NCBI RefSeq assembly: GCF_021018805.1 | Contig: NC_086259.1 | Coordinates: 1,364,001 to 1,428,000 of the forward strand | Direction of reading: 5' to 3' | Origin: Prinia subflava | Taxonomy: Eukaryota > Chordata > Aves > Passeriformes > Cisticolidae | Length of the DNA: 64,000 nt | Shown: piece after piece, positions 50,882 to 63,241 of the stretch | How the letters are laid out: each line of letters opens with the position of its first letter | Numbering within the stretch: the first letter of the stretch is position 1 | Translations under genes and position numbers: made by a program | Notes under the pieces: model-generated | What the model was told of the DNA's origin: nothing | The model's database searches: none | What the model saw: only the letters and a program-made list of their open reading frames with translations

Positions 50882-52601
50882 TGCAAATTGTATGTCCATA
50901 GTGAAATTAGAATTAAGAACAAACTGCAGGAGACTGAGCTTCAATTGTATAGAAGCATTTCCAAAGAAATCGTTCTTTTGGACTCTTAGAGAAGAAAAAG
51001 TTGTGAAAGTTTAATAGCAGATGTCAAGAATATCTGGTATCCCCCCTACAAAGAAGCTGCAATAAGTAAGATAATTACTTAGCACACAAAATCTTACTTT
51101 TAAGCTCAAATTCTAAAGATTTACAACAGAGCAGCCGAATGGCATTCCTGGGATCACAAGCTTTAGTGCTTCATTAGGAAATGCTCTCTGTGCACTTACC
51201 ATTATTGAGTTGCAGTGATTTAGAAAAGAAACAGCTCACCAGATGGGAGTAACAGGACAGGAGGTGCAGTTCCTGACTGGGTGTGGTTCTCTCAGTGTAA
51301 TGCGGTTTAGGCAAACCACAACCCTACAAACGCAGTGCTGTCCAAAAGCAGCACCATCAGATATTGTTGCAAAGCCCCATAACTGAATGTTTCCATCCTG
51401 CACTAAGTGCCTGACAAATGTCTGTACAAAGTGATCAAAGTGCTCACGAAGCCTTGCTTGTTCCAGCTAAACCAACCAGAACCAGTAGGGGGAAAACATT
51501 CTGTACTTCTGGGATCATTCCCTGAAAATGACCCCAAAAAGCAATGTGAGAGCAGTCTGAGTGCTGCATTGAAAGGATTCCCTTAAAGGCAACACCCAGA
51601 GGGTGAAGCACAAGTGAAGGGCAACTCAGCACTTCCTTTCACAAGTCCAAGAATGAAACCCCCACTGGTTTTCTCTACGGACTTGCCAAGTACTTACAGG
51701 TCATAATAAACTAATAGTGATATAAACCCAAAAAACACCTGTGTTTTTCTTTAAAAAAAGAAGTAAAAGAATGCAAACCAATTAAGAAATCAATTCATTT
51801 TAGAATTTTTTTAGAAATGTTTGAAGAGAGTAACAGTGTCCCATGCACCCTGTATTTTCACAGCTCCTCAGCTCAGCCAGAGCAGGGCTGGGGATCTCAT
51901 GAACACAAATAAAATAAGCTCTCTGTGAAAAGCTAGCTGAAAAAACCCCTTGCAACCTTTCTGCAATCACTTACAAAAACTGTGTTTTGAGGGGTTTTTA
52001 AATGTTTTGCAGTGAATTCAGTGGGACTACCAGTGCACAGTTCTCTTCAGAACTAAGTTATGTTGTGATGTCCTGCAGAGCAGAAAGAACTTCCTGAATT
52101 CAATGAACTTGCATTCATGTGGACAGGATTAGAGCACAACACCATTTCAAACTGGTAAGATCTGTTTAACAAAGCTACTTTAAAACTCAATGCACTTCAT
52201 TTGCTTCCTCCAATAATAAAATAATGAACATCCTGCTTCTGGTATGAAGTGTGTAAAGCCTGGGCAGGAAGGAGTCAATGCCTTGCTGTGCCTCAGGCAC
52301 CTGATGGCCACTCAGGATGTGCCTGGAAAGGGGAACCAAGGAGCAGAGGGTAGGGCAGCACCTTCCTGGAGCCACTTTTCTGCTCAGGTCATGGTGCCCA
52401 CACAGCACAGGGGCACGAGTGGGCAAGAGCCAGAGGGGCATTGACACCACCCAGGCCTCCAAATGCCCCTGACTCCTGCCAGGGAGGCCCCACCCAAAGG
52501 CTCTGCATGGCCCTCAGGGTCACAGCTGACAGAGGAAGCATTTCCCTGGGGAGGGATACAGCTGTTCCCATGCTAAATGGAATGTCTGCAACCCTCTGAA
52601 C

Positions 52602-53156
52602 TGTCGCGGTGCCGATACTGAAGCCCCTCGGCTTCGCCCCGTGCTAGCCCAGGCACCGGAGCAAGCGTAATCTTGGGCTGCCCCTCAGCACTCACTGAGG
52701 AGTCAGCCTTCGTGGATTCTTTTTCCCTGAGGGAAGCCTCTAGGTGACAAGAAGTATCGAGCGATGAAGCAGAGAGGAAGAAAGGAGGATCCAGCCAGCC
52801 AGACAGTTAAACAGTAACTTTAATCCCAGTGAACACTGTCAGGGCCAGGCGGAGCTGGACCCAGAACAAAGAAATGCACCGGCTTATAAGCTCTCAGGGA
52901 AGGGGAGGAGAAATGGGAGTTCCCCTTTGTGGCCACCAATGGAAACTTATTACTAGGGAGAAAAGGGGAGGGGTTGCAAGCCTTGGACCAATTGGGGGAA
53001 GGGGGAGGGAGAACACAGTGGCGGGAAAAGGGAGAAAGAAACATGTAACCAAGGGGAGCTAAGAATAGGGACTTGTAGGGAGGATGTAGCAACTTATGAA
53101 TTTCAATTAGGGGGGAAGGTACATAGAACAGACAATGGCATACAGAACATACAACA
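52602..53156 (-). mobile_element. LTR, minus strand, present only in copy 2
   Basis: In minus sense it starts TGTTGTATGTTCTG and ends CACCGCGACA. It has a TATA-like TTATAAG near 52885 (minus sense) and ATTAAA downstream of it. A purine-rich tract (GAAAGGAAAAGAAGG, minus sense) lies directly before its TG at 53157-53195, which marks it as a 3' LTR with some internal sequence. It shares GTGCCTGGGCTAGC near its end with the solo LTR at 58.6 kb. No target duplication is found. Confidence 0.75.
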
Positions 53157-53530
53157 GTATTGGACCCACCAATCCTTCTTTTCCTTTCACATATCTAAAT
53201 CCATTCCACTCGGTAAACCACCCATATGTCCTTCAACTCTGCCCTATCTCAAAAAGCCCTCTCTTTATTGTCCTTCTTCCAGCTCCCTCTCTCACTTCCT
53301 TAAGTCTCTCTTTAAAATCTTCTCTCTCGTCTGTCCTTCTTCTTCTTGACACAGTCCTTCAGAGCACTTACTTTCACTTGCTTATACAGTCCTACTTTCT
53401 CTGGAGGGTCCAACTGGGATTTAACATACAAAACTGGGGAAGGTTCAACTATCCACACCACCAAGTTTTTGTTTGGTGGGTACCACCCCAAGGGACCAAG
53501 AGTGGACGTTGACCTGACCAGGGACATCAA
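53157..53530 (-). mobile_element. Internal remnant attached to the copy-2 LTR
   Basis: The minus strand is open from 53530 to 53312 (72 codons, with LGPLGWYPPNKNLVVWIVEP), then stops before the polypurine tract. I cannot assign it to a viral gene. The part from 53467 rightward is also in copy 1 (23362-23432), so the remnant seems to span the boundary of the copy-2-specific segment. Confidence 0.5.
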
Positions 53531-53680
53531 AATTCCAACAATCCAGCCTCATTGCTTTGAGATCTTTCCAGTACCTACTCTTACCCTTGCCTGCCATACT
53601 TTGTGGTATTTTTGTATTTGAACAGAAAAGAACCCAAAGAGCTCCACCCCTCCTTTTTACTGCAATTCAATTGTTCAAAA

Positions 53681-54305
53681 ATCACAGAATCACTGAGGCT
53701 GGAAAATACCTCAGAGGTCATTGAGTCCAGCCTGTAACCAACCACTCTGTCACCCACCCAGAGCACTGAGTGTCACGTCCAGACATCCCCCTGCAGCTGC
53801 AGGGGGTCATTGTGGCTGAAGTGCAGGACCTGGCCCTTGAGCCCGCTGGACCTCATGGCAGTGGCCTTGGCACATCACCCAGCCTGGCCAGGGGCCTCAG
53901 CAGGGCCTTCCCGCCCTCCAGATCCCATTCCAGGCAGTGGGTATCACCCCAGTTAGCCGGGGGTAAACTCAGTGCCCTCCTCCACACCGTCAGTAGAGGT
54001 GTGGAGCAGCCCTGGTCCCAGCAAGGGACCCCATTCCCACCAGGGGGATCCCATTCCCACCATTCTGGGCCCAGCCCTCAGCCAGCTCCCATCCCAGCCA
54101 AGGACAGCCCTGGCCAAGCTGGGGCTGCAGCTTCTCCAGGAGATGCCAGGGGAGAGGGGCCCAAAGGCTCTGTGAATTCCAGGGAGGACCTGCCCCTCCT
54201 AACCCAGCCTGGCTGGGGCTGATCCCGTGGCTGTCCTGGGGTTGTCCCGCCCGTGCCGTGTGCTCACACTCAGGGTGATCTGCTGGGCTCCAGGGCCGGG
54301 CTGGC
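53681..54305 (-). mobile_element. CR1 fragment, copy 2
   Basis: Counterpart of 23576-24200 with a few base changes. Confidence 0.75.
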
Positions 54306-56554
54306 AGCTCTGTCAAACCAACCTCCCCCTGCACACAGCGGCCACTCGGGGCTGGGTACCCCGTTCACCCCACTCAGAGAAACCTCAGGTACCCTCCTCA
54401 GAGGCCATTGTAATAAACCCTTTATTTCAAATTACAAAAACAGTTGTCTTTAGGGGAAAAAAAGAAGACATTAAAGTTACTTCTGGGAAGCAGCAGCGAA
54501 GTGGGAAATGAGGGAAACAGCCGTATTTCAGCTGAACAAAACTGACACAGTAAAACTGATGGAAAACCTAAAAACACAAAGAGAACTGGCTCATGTTCTG
54601 TTCCTGATTGGCATCTGATCATTTCAGAGCTGTAAGTCCATAGCATTCTACAAAGCATAGTGCAAAAACAATAGCCATTATATTTAAATACTAAAAATAC
54701 TAACTCAGACTTCAGTAGATGATTTCTGATACAACAGCCACGGGCTTTATAAATGGTGTTGTCTGTTCGGTGGGTTCAGTATTTGGTCCCGGTTTTCTTC
54801 GTACTTCTCAATCATTTTCTGCACGTCATGGTCAGCTCCAATGACCTTGGAAAGAAGATGAAACACTGGAAATAACTGACACCACAGAACTTGGTTTCTC
54901 TTGAGCAGAACAGTACAGAACAGGACTACCAGTGCAGCCAAGCCGGGATACTCCAACAGATCTGCCCAAGCTGCTTTCTGCTGGGAATTTGGCATTCCCT
55001 GAAAGCTACACAGCTGATCCTGCAAGCCATCCCAGTGAACAGCCCCTCAAATTCCACTGCAGAGATGGCAGACCCCACTTTTATGCTCTACACCAACAGC
55101 TGTCACATTTGTCTGAGGCTGTCCTTCTCCAAAGGTTATCAGAAAAGCAGATTTATTTACTTTTACCACTGAACAACACTCCTGTTATTTCAGAAAGCAC
55201 AATCCCCCACATGCCTAATTGGTTATCATTAAAATAATACTCACAAGTACTGGGCAGGAGACTTCAAACAGTGCACGTTTAATGAGCCACTCTTCAGAGA
55301 GCTCGTGAACAGCCTCTAAATATTCCTAGAAAAGAGGCACTGGAATAACACCAATGCCCAGGGATGACACACACATTGCAATCTTTATCCATTTGGGAAG
55401 CAGTTAAGAGACACATATAAAAGCCTGCAACACGTATCTTCCGCTAACAAAAAATAAAAAGCATCAGAAGGTTTTCGAGAAAAATTAATTCCCAGTACAA
55501 AGTTTAACTCCAGGAAGACCTCAAAGACACAGCTCCCAGAAGCACAGGGCTCCCAGCTCCTTTTAAGATCAAGCAACCATGATTCTCTCCCACAGGTAAA
55601 ATGTGGTTCAAGATTTTTACAGAGGAAAATACTACAAGGTAAGGACAAGAAGGGCAAGGCTGCTAAGAATATGTATGGGGGGCACTTTCTGTGTCAATAC
55701 ATTTCCCTGAAATTCTCAGTTCACTTTCTGGTAACTCAGTTTCCTCTAAAAGCTCTTCTGCCTGCCACCAATTGGTTTTTTGCTTCATGGGGACCACTTC
55801 ACTTTCAGAACTGCTCCCCTCCTCTTCAGCAGAGCTGCAAAATAACACAAAAGCTCTTCAAATCCATCACAGGGGATTTATTCTCAAGGCAAAATTTCAC
55901 ATGGCCCAAAATTTAGCTCTTTGCACAGATCTTCAACTGACAATTGCTCCTCCTGAGCCACCCACCCAGAGCTGCAGAGGGAGCTGCATTTATGTCTGCC
56001 CAGGCTTTTTTAGAAGCCTTGTGGCATGAAGGGCCGTGCTGTAAACTGGCACAGAAAGTCACTGTTCCATCACCACCATTTGTTTCAAAGCAGATTCCCA
56101 AGCTCACAATTCTCACGGAGTTGCTTCTTTTCAGCCACAGCAGAGACACTTTTCATGCACAAACATCCTGGTGGGAGCAGACTACAAAGTGCCCAGGAAA
56201 TCTCAGCACCTGCAAGCCCAGCTATCCGTGCTTCACCTGGTGCTTTTGTGCCATTCAATGGTACAAAGGCAATTGACTTTCACATCTTAGAGAAGATTAC
56301 CAGAGGATTAATACTGCACCTCAAGTCAGCTACAGTGCACTGACTACTACAACAGAACACCTGGGAGAGTCAGCGTGCATGACAGATCATTATTTTTTAA
56401 ATAAATCAAAATTCAATACTCAGGGTTTACTTTGCAGTAGAAACAGCTGCGCCACATTTTGGCAATATACTCGGGATACAATTTTAGTATTTAGACTGGA
56501 ATCATTCCATTTTCAAAGCTCATTATAAACACATATATCAGAGGAACTCCTTAC

Positions 56555-56634
56555 CAGAGGAATGACTTTTTCCTCTTCCCTGCATCGTGTCTATAGCCTC
56601 TCATAACAAACTTTAGGAGATGTCCGCAAATAAA
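56555..56634 (-). pseudogene. TK2: TK2 copy 2, exon 8 with in-frame TAG
   Basis: The plus strand has GTCTATAGCC where copy 1 (26489-26498) has GTCTTTAGCC. On the gene strand one base change turns AAG (Lys) into TAG at 56593-56591, eleven codons before the KVIPL end of the exon. Confidence 0.9.
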
Positions 56635-58593
56635 CTGCCGGAATAAAAAATTTAATAGTTATTTAAAAGCAAAGAAGTAGTTCTTTAAAAGCAAAGAAGT
56701 AACTCACTTCACAAACTACAGAAGGGAAGGATCCTGGCTTGGGTACCACCATTAGACCTCCCCTTTGGCACTGCTGTGAGTCAACCCAGGAACCACCCAC
56801 AAACCCAAGCTGTCTGATGGTGTCCACTTTTATACTGAATAATGTGATTATCTATGAGCCAAGAAACAAGAAGTATTGCTTCTCCCAGAAGGGAAACCCA
56901 CCCACAAACACAGCCCTCCAGAGCCACCAAGATGTTACCTATCAAATCCACTGAAACATCGATGTTGTTCTGGATCCAGTCAAACCATTCACTCAGGACA
57001 GCATAATCCACCTCTGGCATTTTTCCACTGAACAAACACAAGAGGCACAAATCACTCACTTAGCATCATGCAGAGATCAACTCCAAACTCTCATTTTGCT
57101 CACCAGACCAGAATCCCTCCCCATTTACTCATCATTTATGAAAAGGCCAGCATTATGCCCACCCAAATTGAAGGCCACACAAACCATTGTTCATAACATA
57201 GAAAGACCAAATCTTTTCTCTCTCTCTCTTTTTTTTTTTTTTTCAAGTACTCAACGATATTTATTGCTCAGGTTCTCTGTATCAGTATCAGTTCAAATCT
57301 ATCCCAGGGCCTGTCACCAGAAGGGCTGGATTTACTGAGCAGCACCAATAATTCCTTACAGAAGCCACAGTGAAATGCAGCAAAAAATATAATGTCAATG
57401 TGTAGATAAATTTACTCCCACTGTAAGAAATATTTGTGGAAAGAGTAGTGAAATATCCAATATGCTTAACTAGAACTCTGAACTCGGAGCACAGAATGTT
57501 GGAGACAAAGACCCCAAAGTTATCTCAGCAACAATAATAAAGTATCAGGCAACTCAAGTAAAAGGGAGTTACTGAGGACATGTTAAGAATCGCATACTAT
57601 GTTTTTATTAGTGAATCGATTTTCACTTAATACCATATTCTGATTGTCAAATATTACTAATTTTACAGTATCCTCTCTTCAAAACTGGTGACAGTAACAC
57701 ATACTCCATACTCTTTCCTAAATGCTTCTGCAACATAAAAATTGTAAAAAAGATGGAGTTGGGAGGCTCCTGTGCTCTCCAGCTGAGTAATTAAGACTAG
57801 TTATGCCATTTGAAATAGGACCGAAGAAAAATATTCCACAGATTTCTAAACCAGTCCCCTGACAGCTTGCTTTGGTCATTTGCAAAACTGAGCAAAAGTA
57901 ATAAAGCCATTTCCCTAAATATGGAAAAAAGCAAAACCCCTGTTTGCACCACCTCCCCTCTTGATCTGCCATCCAGAAATGGGGTAACACTGGTCACTGC
58001 TGCTCTTCCAACACATCAGTTCTGGGTAGCAGGGATCTACATCAGCCAGACTCTCATTGTGCTACTTTTCTCCAGGACACATGGGGAAACAGGAAAGTTA
58101 AAAGGAACTGGAAATAAGAAAAAGCTCCACTGTTCTTACCCTAAAAGACAGATACCTCCAAGTCAATACTGCACTGACCTGCCCTGCAGACAACACACCT
58201 CTGCTTTCCCTGGGAGGACTCTGGCTCAAGATCCATAAAGATACAGGGAATATAAAAGGCACAAAATGATGTTTAAATTTCCAAAGTTTGCTCACATTTG
58301 ACTCCTACCAAGTCACGTTTTTACTGCCTAAGCCCAACACGAGCTGAGCAAGTTTTCTATCATAACTAGTGATGGATTCAGAGGGACACTGAACTGCAGA
58401 GCTCACCTACGGCACACCCTGCACACTCGTGTGCACACATTTAAAACATACCTAACACAGCCAGATTGACTCATTTTTTAATGTGTCACAAACTAGCTAC
58501 TTTCATACATTCCTCAAGCATTCCTTGTTTTATTTATAATCCTTTTAAAACACATCTTTTTCTTTTGGCTTGCTGTTGGTACTATCATTTGCC

Positions 58594-58599
58594 TTCTAG
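58594..58599. repeat. 6-bp target site duplication of solo LTR (left), TTCTAG
   Basis: TTCTAG is present once in copy 1 (GCCTTCTAGCTTGC near 28488) and on both sides of the LTR here. Confidence 0.92.
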
Positions 58600-59181
58600 T
58601 GTGGTGGTGCATGTTCCTTTTATCTTTGATGTTGTATGTAAAGCTTGGTTCTTTGTATTCTTTGTACAATTCAGTTCTATGTACTCCTACCCCCCCCGAA
58701 TTAATATTCCTTTGTTCTCTCCTTCTCCCTCACAAGGGGATATTTTTAGACCTTACAGTTAAGTGTCCATCACCCTTCCCGCCTTTGGTTTTCCCCTCCC
58801 AGTTCTCTGTGATTAGTCCGAAGTGCCTTTTCCCTCCCCTGTCTGCCCTAGAGACTGTATCCCATTGGCCGGAGGCGGCCAACCCCACCCCTTTCCCCTC
58901 CCCTTTTGTCCCCCTTAAAACTCTGTGCACGACCAGTGTCTGGGTCCAGATTTGGGATCAGAGCGAGGCTAATAAACCTTCTCTGCTGCACCATTTCTGA
59001 GTCCTCCTTTTTCCTCTGCCTTGCTGCTTTAGCACATCCCTCCTAAGCCCCTTCAGGGACACAGAGCCCACAGGAGTCAGTTCTGCTCGCCCTGCCTGCA
59101 GACTGACCCTAGGCTGCGCCTTGTCCCAGTGCCTGGGCTAGCTCGGGGCGAGAGCCAGTGGCTGCAGGAGGCATTGCGGCA
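58600..59181 (+). mobile_element. Solo LTR, 582 bp, present only in copy 2
   Basis: Starts TGTGGTGGTGCATG and ends GCATTGCGGCA, flanked by TTCTAG on both sides. A CCATTGGCC box, a TTAAAA promoter box near 58915 and AATAAA at about 58970 give a normal U3-R-U5 layout on the plus strand. Copy 1 has the empty site, so it inserted after the duplication (or on one haplotype) and its interior was lost by LTR recombination. Confidence 0.92.
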
Positions 59182-59187
59182 TTCTAG
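59182..59187. repeat. 6-bp target site duplication of solo LTR (right), TTCTAG
   Basis: Right-hand copy of the duplicated target. Confidence 0.92.
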
Positions 59188-62100
59188 CTTGCTGTAACAA
59201 AACAAAGCAAATGCCTTTTTTCCAACATTTGAAAAGTGCTGAGGTCACAAAACATCTTAGAGGCCCTTAAAAATTTTATTATTATTTAATTAATTCCCAG
59301 AGTTGACACAAACAGATTTAGCCTAATAGCAACTAAATCTTTGGGAACAAAGCATTTTGTCTACATTAAAAAGAAATCAGCATCTAAAAAGGAGGCTATT
59401 CTGGGCTGCTTGCACTGTGTATGGACTGGGATGAATGATGTGAGTCTCTCCCCAGTGCCAAAGGCGGTCCCGCGGCAGAGAGGGATGACACTCGTGCAGC
59501 GTGGGTGACACCTTGTGGCACAAACCGGGTTTGTCCCTCCGGGCCACTGAAAAACCCACTAAAACCCATCTGTCGCAGACACTGCTGGCATAAGGTCAGC
59601 ATCCCAAACAACCAAACAAAACCCTGATTCCTGCACTACCGCAGTTAGTTTGGGGTGGGTGAGTTATACCTAGGGCAGGTAATTGCTCTTGCTTTACTCA
59701 CAGCCTACCAAAGCTCGCAGTCTTTTTTAATCCTGTCAATCCTGATTCTGTGCAAGGGCATAGGACTTGAGTCCCTGCTTGCAAGAAATGCCAATCCAGG
59801 GTGCCAGGCTGGCTAACGCAGCCCAGTTCTCTCCCTCCTGCAGCCTTATTCTTTATATCCTTGTGGTTTTTTACCTGTTCAGCGTGTGTTTGAGTCAAGC
59901 AAGATTCGGGTATTCAGCTGGAGAGCAGATCACTTCAATAGATGGTGTCTAAACAACACTGAGTTCTAAATACTCAGGAGCAGTGCTGAAAAAGGTTTTC
60001 CAGAGTCCTACAGGAAGTGGGCAGCACCACCCATACCAAACACACTGCCACTCCAACACAGAACTGGCAGATTGCACAGGCCCCTTAAAATGCACACTAC
60101 CAAAGGAATTATCATTTGATTAGATATACATTTTAAATAATTAATCCAAGAAAATAAAGTAGAAAGCCACAGCCCATACCTTCGATACAAGTTTTCCACA
60201 AAAACGTGTTTTGCACTGTGAATCGACCGCTCCATCATCCTTATGGGGGAAATCTGCAACACAGAACTTCACCCTGTACATTTTCATGCTTGCTTCTCTG
60301 CAGACTCAGGTGGCACATAGGAAACACAATTTTCAGAATCTAGTGAGAAACAAACTTCCTTGGAGGGTGGGAACCCCAAAACAAACAAGGACTCCTGATC
60401 TTACTCTAATTTGTTATTCAGACACCAGCTCAAAGCTAAGTGGGAGCCAACTCAGGGTACAAAACAGCAGCAACCCACTTAGGATCTGCAGGATAATGGG
60501 AACTGTTGCTCCCCAAATAGCTGCTCCATCTCATGCATTGCTGGGTGACAGCACAGGGCTGACATCAGACATTCAAGCAAGGAAACAGGACTTTAAAAAT
60601 AAGTAACTGCAGCTGACAGAGCCCTGGCCTCAGCCAGCACTTCATGTGTTCCACCACTACTTCATGTGGGAGCAGGGAGATCCTCTGACACTCTTGGGCC
60701 TGGCAGAGCAACTTCTCACCCAGGTTTCTGCACATTAACAAAGCAAAAATAGCTCCAGCAAGGCTCAAATGACAAAAAAAAGCTTAAATTGAAATACAGG
60801 GAGATCCTCAGGAATTCTTGAATGAACCTCTCCAACAGAACAGGATTTCTGTGTCTTGGAAAAACACCTCTTCCAAAACCCTAATGATTATATGTGCCAC
60901 TTCCATATTTGGCACTGCTAAAAGTCTGCCCTAACACAAGCTTAGAAAACAGAACATAAGAACAATCAGTAAAATATAAGCATGGCATGTAAGACCAGGT
61001 CTTGTAATCAGGGAATGGAAGACAGCATAGAATGTAACAAAAGGTGTTTGAAGGAGAAAAGAATGAAGAAATCTTGATAAAAAAGGCAGGATGTGAAATT
61101 TAATTTAAAAAAAAAAAGGAACAAATACAAGGAAAAAAAGGATGTAAACCACCTGAAAAAGCAATAGAAAACGGTAGTGGAAGTATTTTGCATAAATAGA
61201 AGAAGCAATGGCTAAATTTGTTCTAGACAGCACAAAGCAGTACTATGAATTCTAACATAAGGTTACTTGGTGTTTGCCAAAGATTCAAAATAATGAAATC
61301 ACAGACAAGTCACTGACATGAAATGAGGAAGAGATTTGTGCAAGCCGAGCTCCAGAAGTTGTGCCCAAACAGCAGGATCAGTTTGGGGAAGTTGTGAGCA
61401 AGCAGGAGGCAGAAGTTTTACCCCCAGAGCACATGCTGAGCATATCAATGTCTGCCCCACAGAAATCCTTACTCACTGCAGGAACAAAGAATGAACACAC
61501 ACAGCACCTTAACTCTTGAATACAAGGTTAAAAGGATTTCGCACTCCTAACCACATCTAATTACTCTTAAAATTAAAAGAAGAAGTTTCCTTACCATGGG
61601 CCTGGTGTGCTGCTCCAGCATGGTTAGCTGGACATAGGTCTGCAGAGTTATTCCCCACCTCGATGCATCCTGGTACATTAAGCCCTGGGGTCAGAGATGG
61701 AAGCAGGACAGATGGACACTTGTTAGGACAAACAGCACAACAGGAAGTTTGGGTTATTAGGAAGCTTTTGCCCTACAACAGCGTTGCTCTAAGAAGCACA
61801 CTAAAATAGCTGACATCAGGTTTGATTAGAATTAAGTGATCATTTGCTCTCCACAATGGACAGTTAATGTACAATTATGGCCCTGTCCCTACAGACACTG
61901 AGTGGGAGGTTGGTTGAAGTCAGCAGGAATTAGTTACTCTGCACATAGAACAGTCAGAACCAAGTAATGAAAAAAACCCCTATCTACTACTCTATTTTTG
62001 TGCACTGACAGACTCTCAGTACACCCAGTGCATCCAGATATCATACAGAGTTCTAAGTATGGTCTGGGCCTCAGAAAAGGTTAACAGGCAGCTGTTCTTC

Positions 62101-62742
62101 CCAAAGATCCTCAGAGCAGCTCTCAGGTAGCTGTTCCACTTTCTGACTGCTGCAATTCCACACACACACAGAACTTACAAGAAACAATCTATCCTGCACA
62201 GCAGAGAAAGGATCTCACTCAAAATAAAACATCATTCAGTGTCTGTTGGCTGAGGTGACAAGTTTTAAGCCAGCAGCACAGCTTCAGCCCACAGGTCTGA
62301 CCTTCTCCTTTTCTCCCTGCCAAGACCAGACTTTCCCAGTGCTCCGAGGCTGCTGTGGTGTCGTGCAACACGTGCCCCACCCTTTACTAACAATCAGAAA
62401 GGCATCAGCAACTCCTAGGAGGGACAATTTACTCCTCCAGGGGGCCTGTGCTAACACTGATGGTATTTAACACGTGTCAGGGCAAGTATGGCTTGGGCTG
62501 TGTCCACAGGGCGGACCGCAGATCCCTCCTCAGCCACCACGGGGTTTGTGCAGAGGGCTGAGCCCCAAGCACAGCACTGACAGCAGGGACCACTTCCAGC
62601 ACCACGGCAGGGTTGGTGTGCAACTGCAGCTGGGACCCAGGGACAGCCCCGGGGCAACAGTTCCAAGAAGCCTCGGCCACCCAAAGGTCAACAGAAGCCC
62701 TCAACGCCTCACTGAGCTGAATTTTCCTTATCTGCAGCAGCC

Positions 62743-63241
62743 ACAGGATCACAGATTCATACAGTGTTAAGGGGTTGGAATGGACCTTAAAAGATCATCC
62801 AGTGTCACCCTCTGCCATGGCAGGGACACCTTCCACTGTCCCAGGCTGCTCCCAGCCCCAGTGCCCAACCTGGCCTTGGGCACTGCCAGGGATCCAGGGG
62901 CAGCCACAGCTGCTCTGGGCACCCTGTGCCAGGGCCTGCCCACCCTCAGAGGAAAGAGTTTCTTCCATACATCCAACCTAAACTACTTCTCTTTCAATTT
63001 GTCCCCTTTTCCCCTTGTCCTGTCACTGCAGTTCCTGAGGAATTGTCCCTCTCTGGTTTCCCTGCAGCCCCTCAGACCCTGAAGGAGCTCTGGGGTCTCC
63101 ACACAAGCTTCCCCTCTCAGGCTGAGCAGCCCCAGCTCTCCCAGCCTGGCTCCACAGGGGAGGTGCTCCAGCCCCCTCAGCACCTCCGTGGCCTCCTCTG
63201 GACTCGCTCCAACAGCTCCATGTCCTTCTTATGTTGGGGGC
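62743..63241 (-). mobile_element. CR1 fragment in TK2 intron 4, copy 2
   Basis: Counterpart of 32042-32540 with very few differences. Confidence 0.85.
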
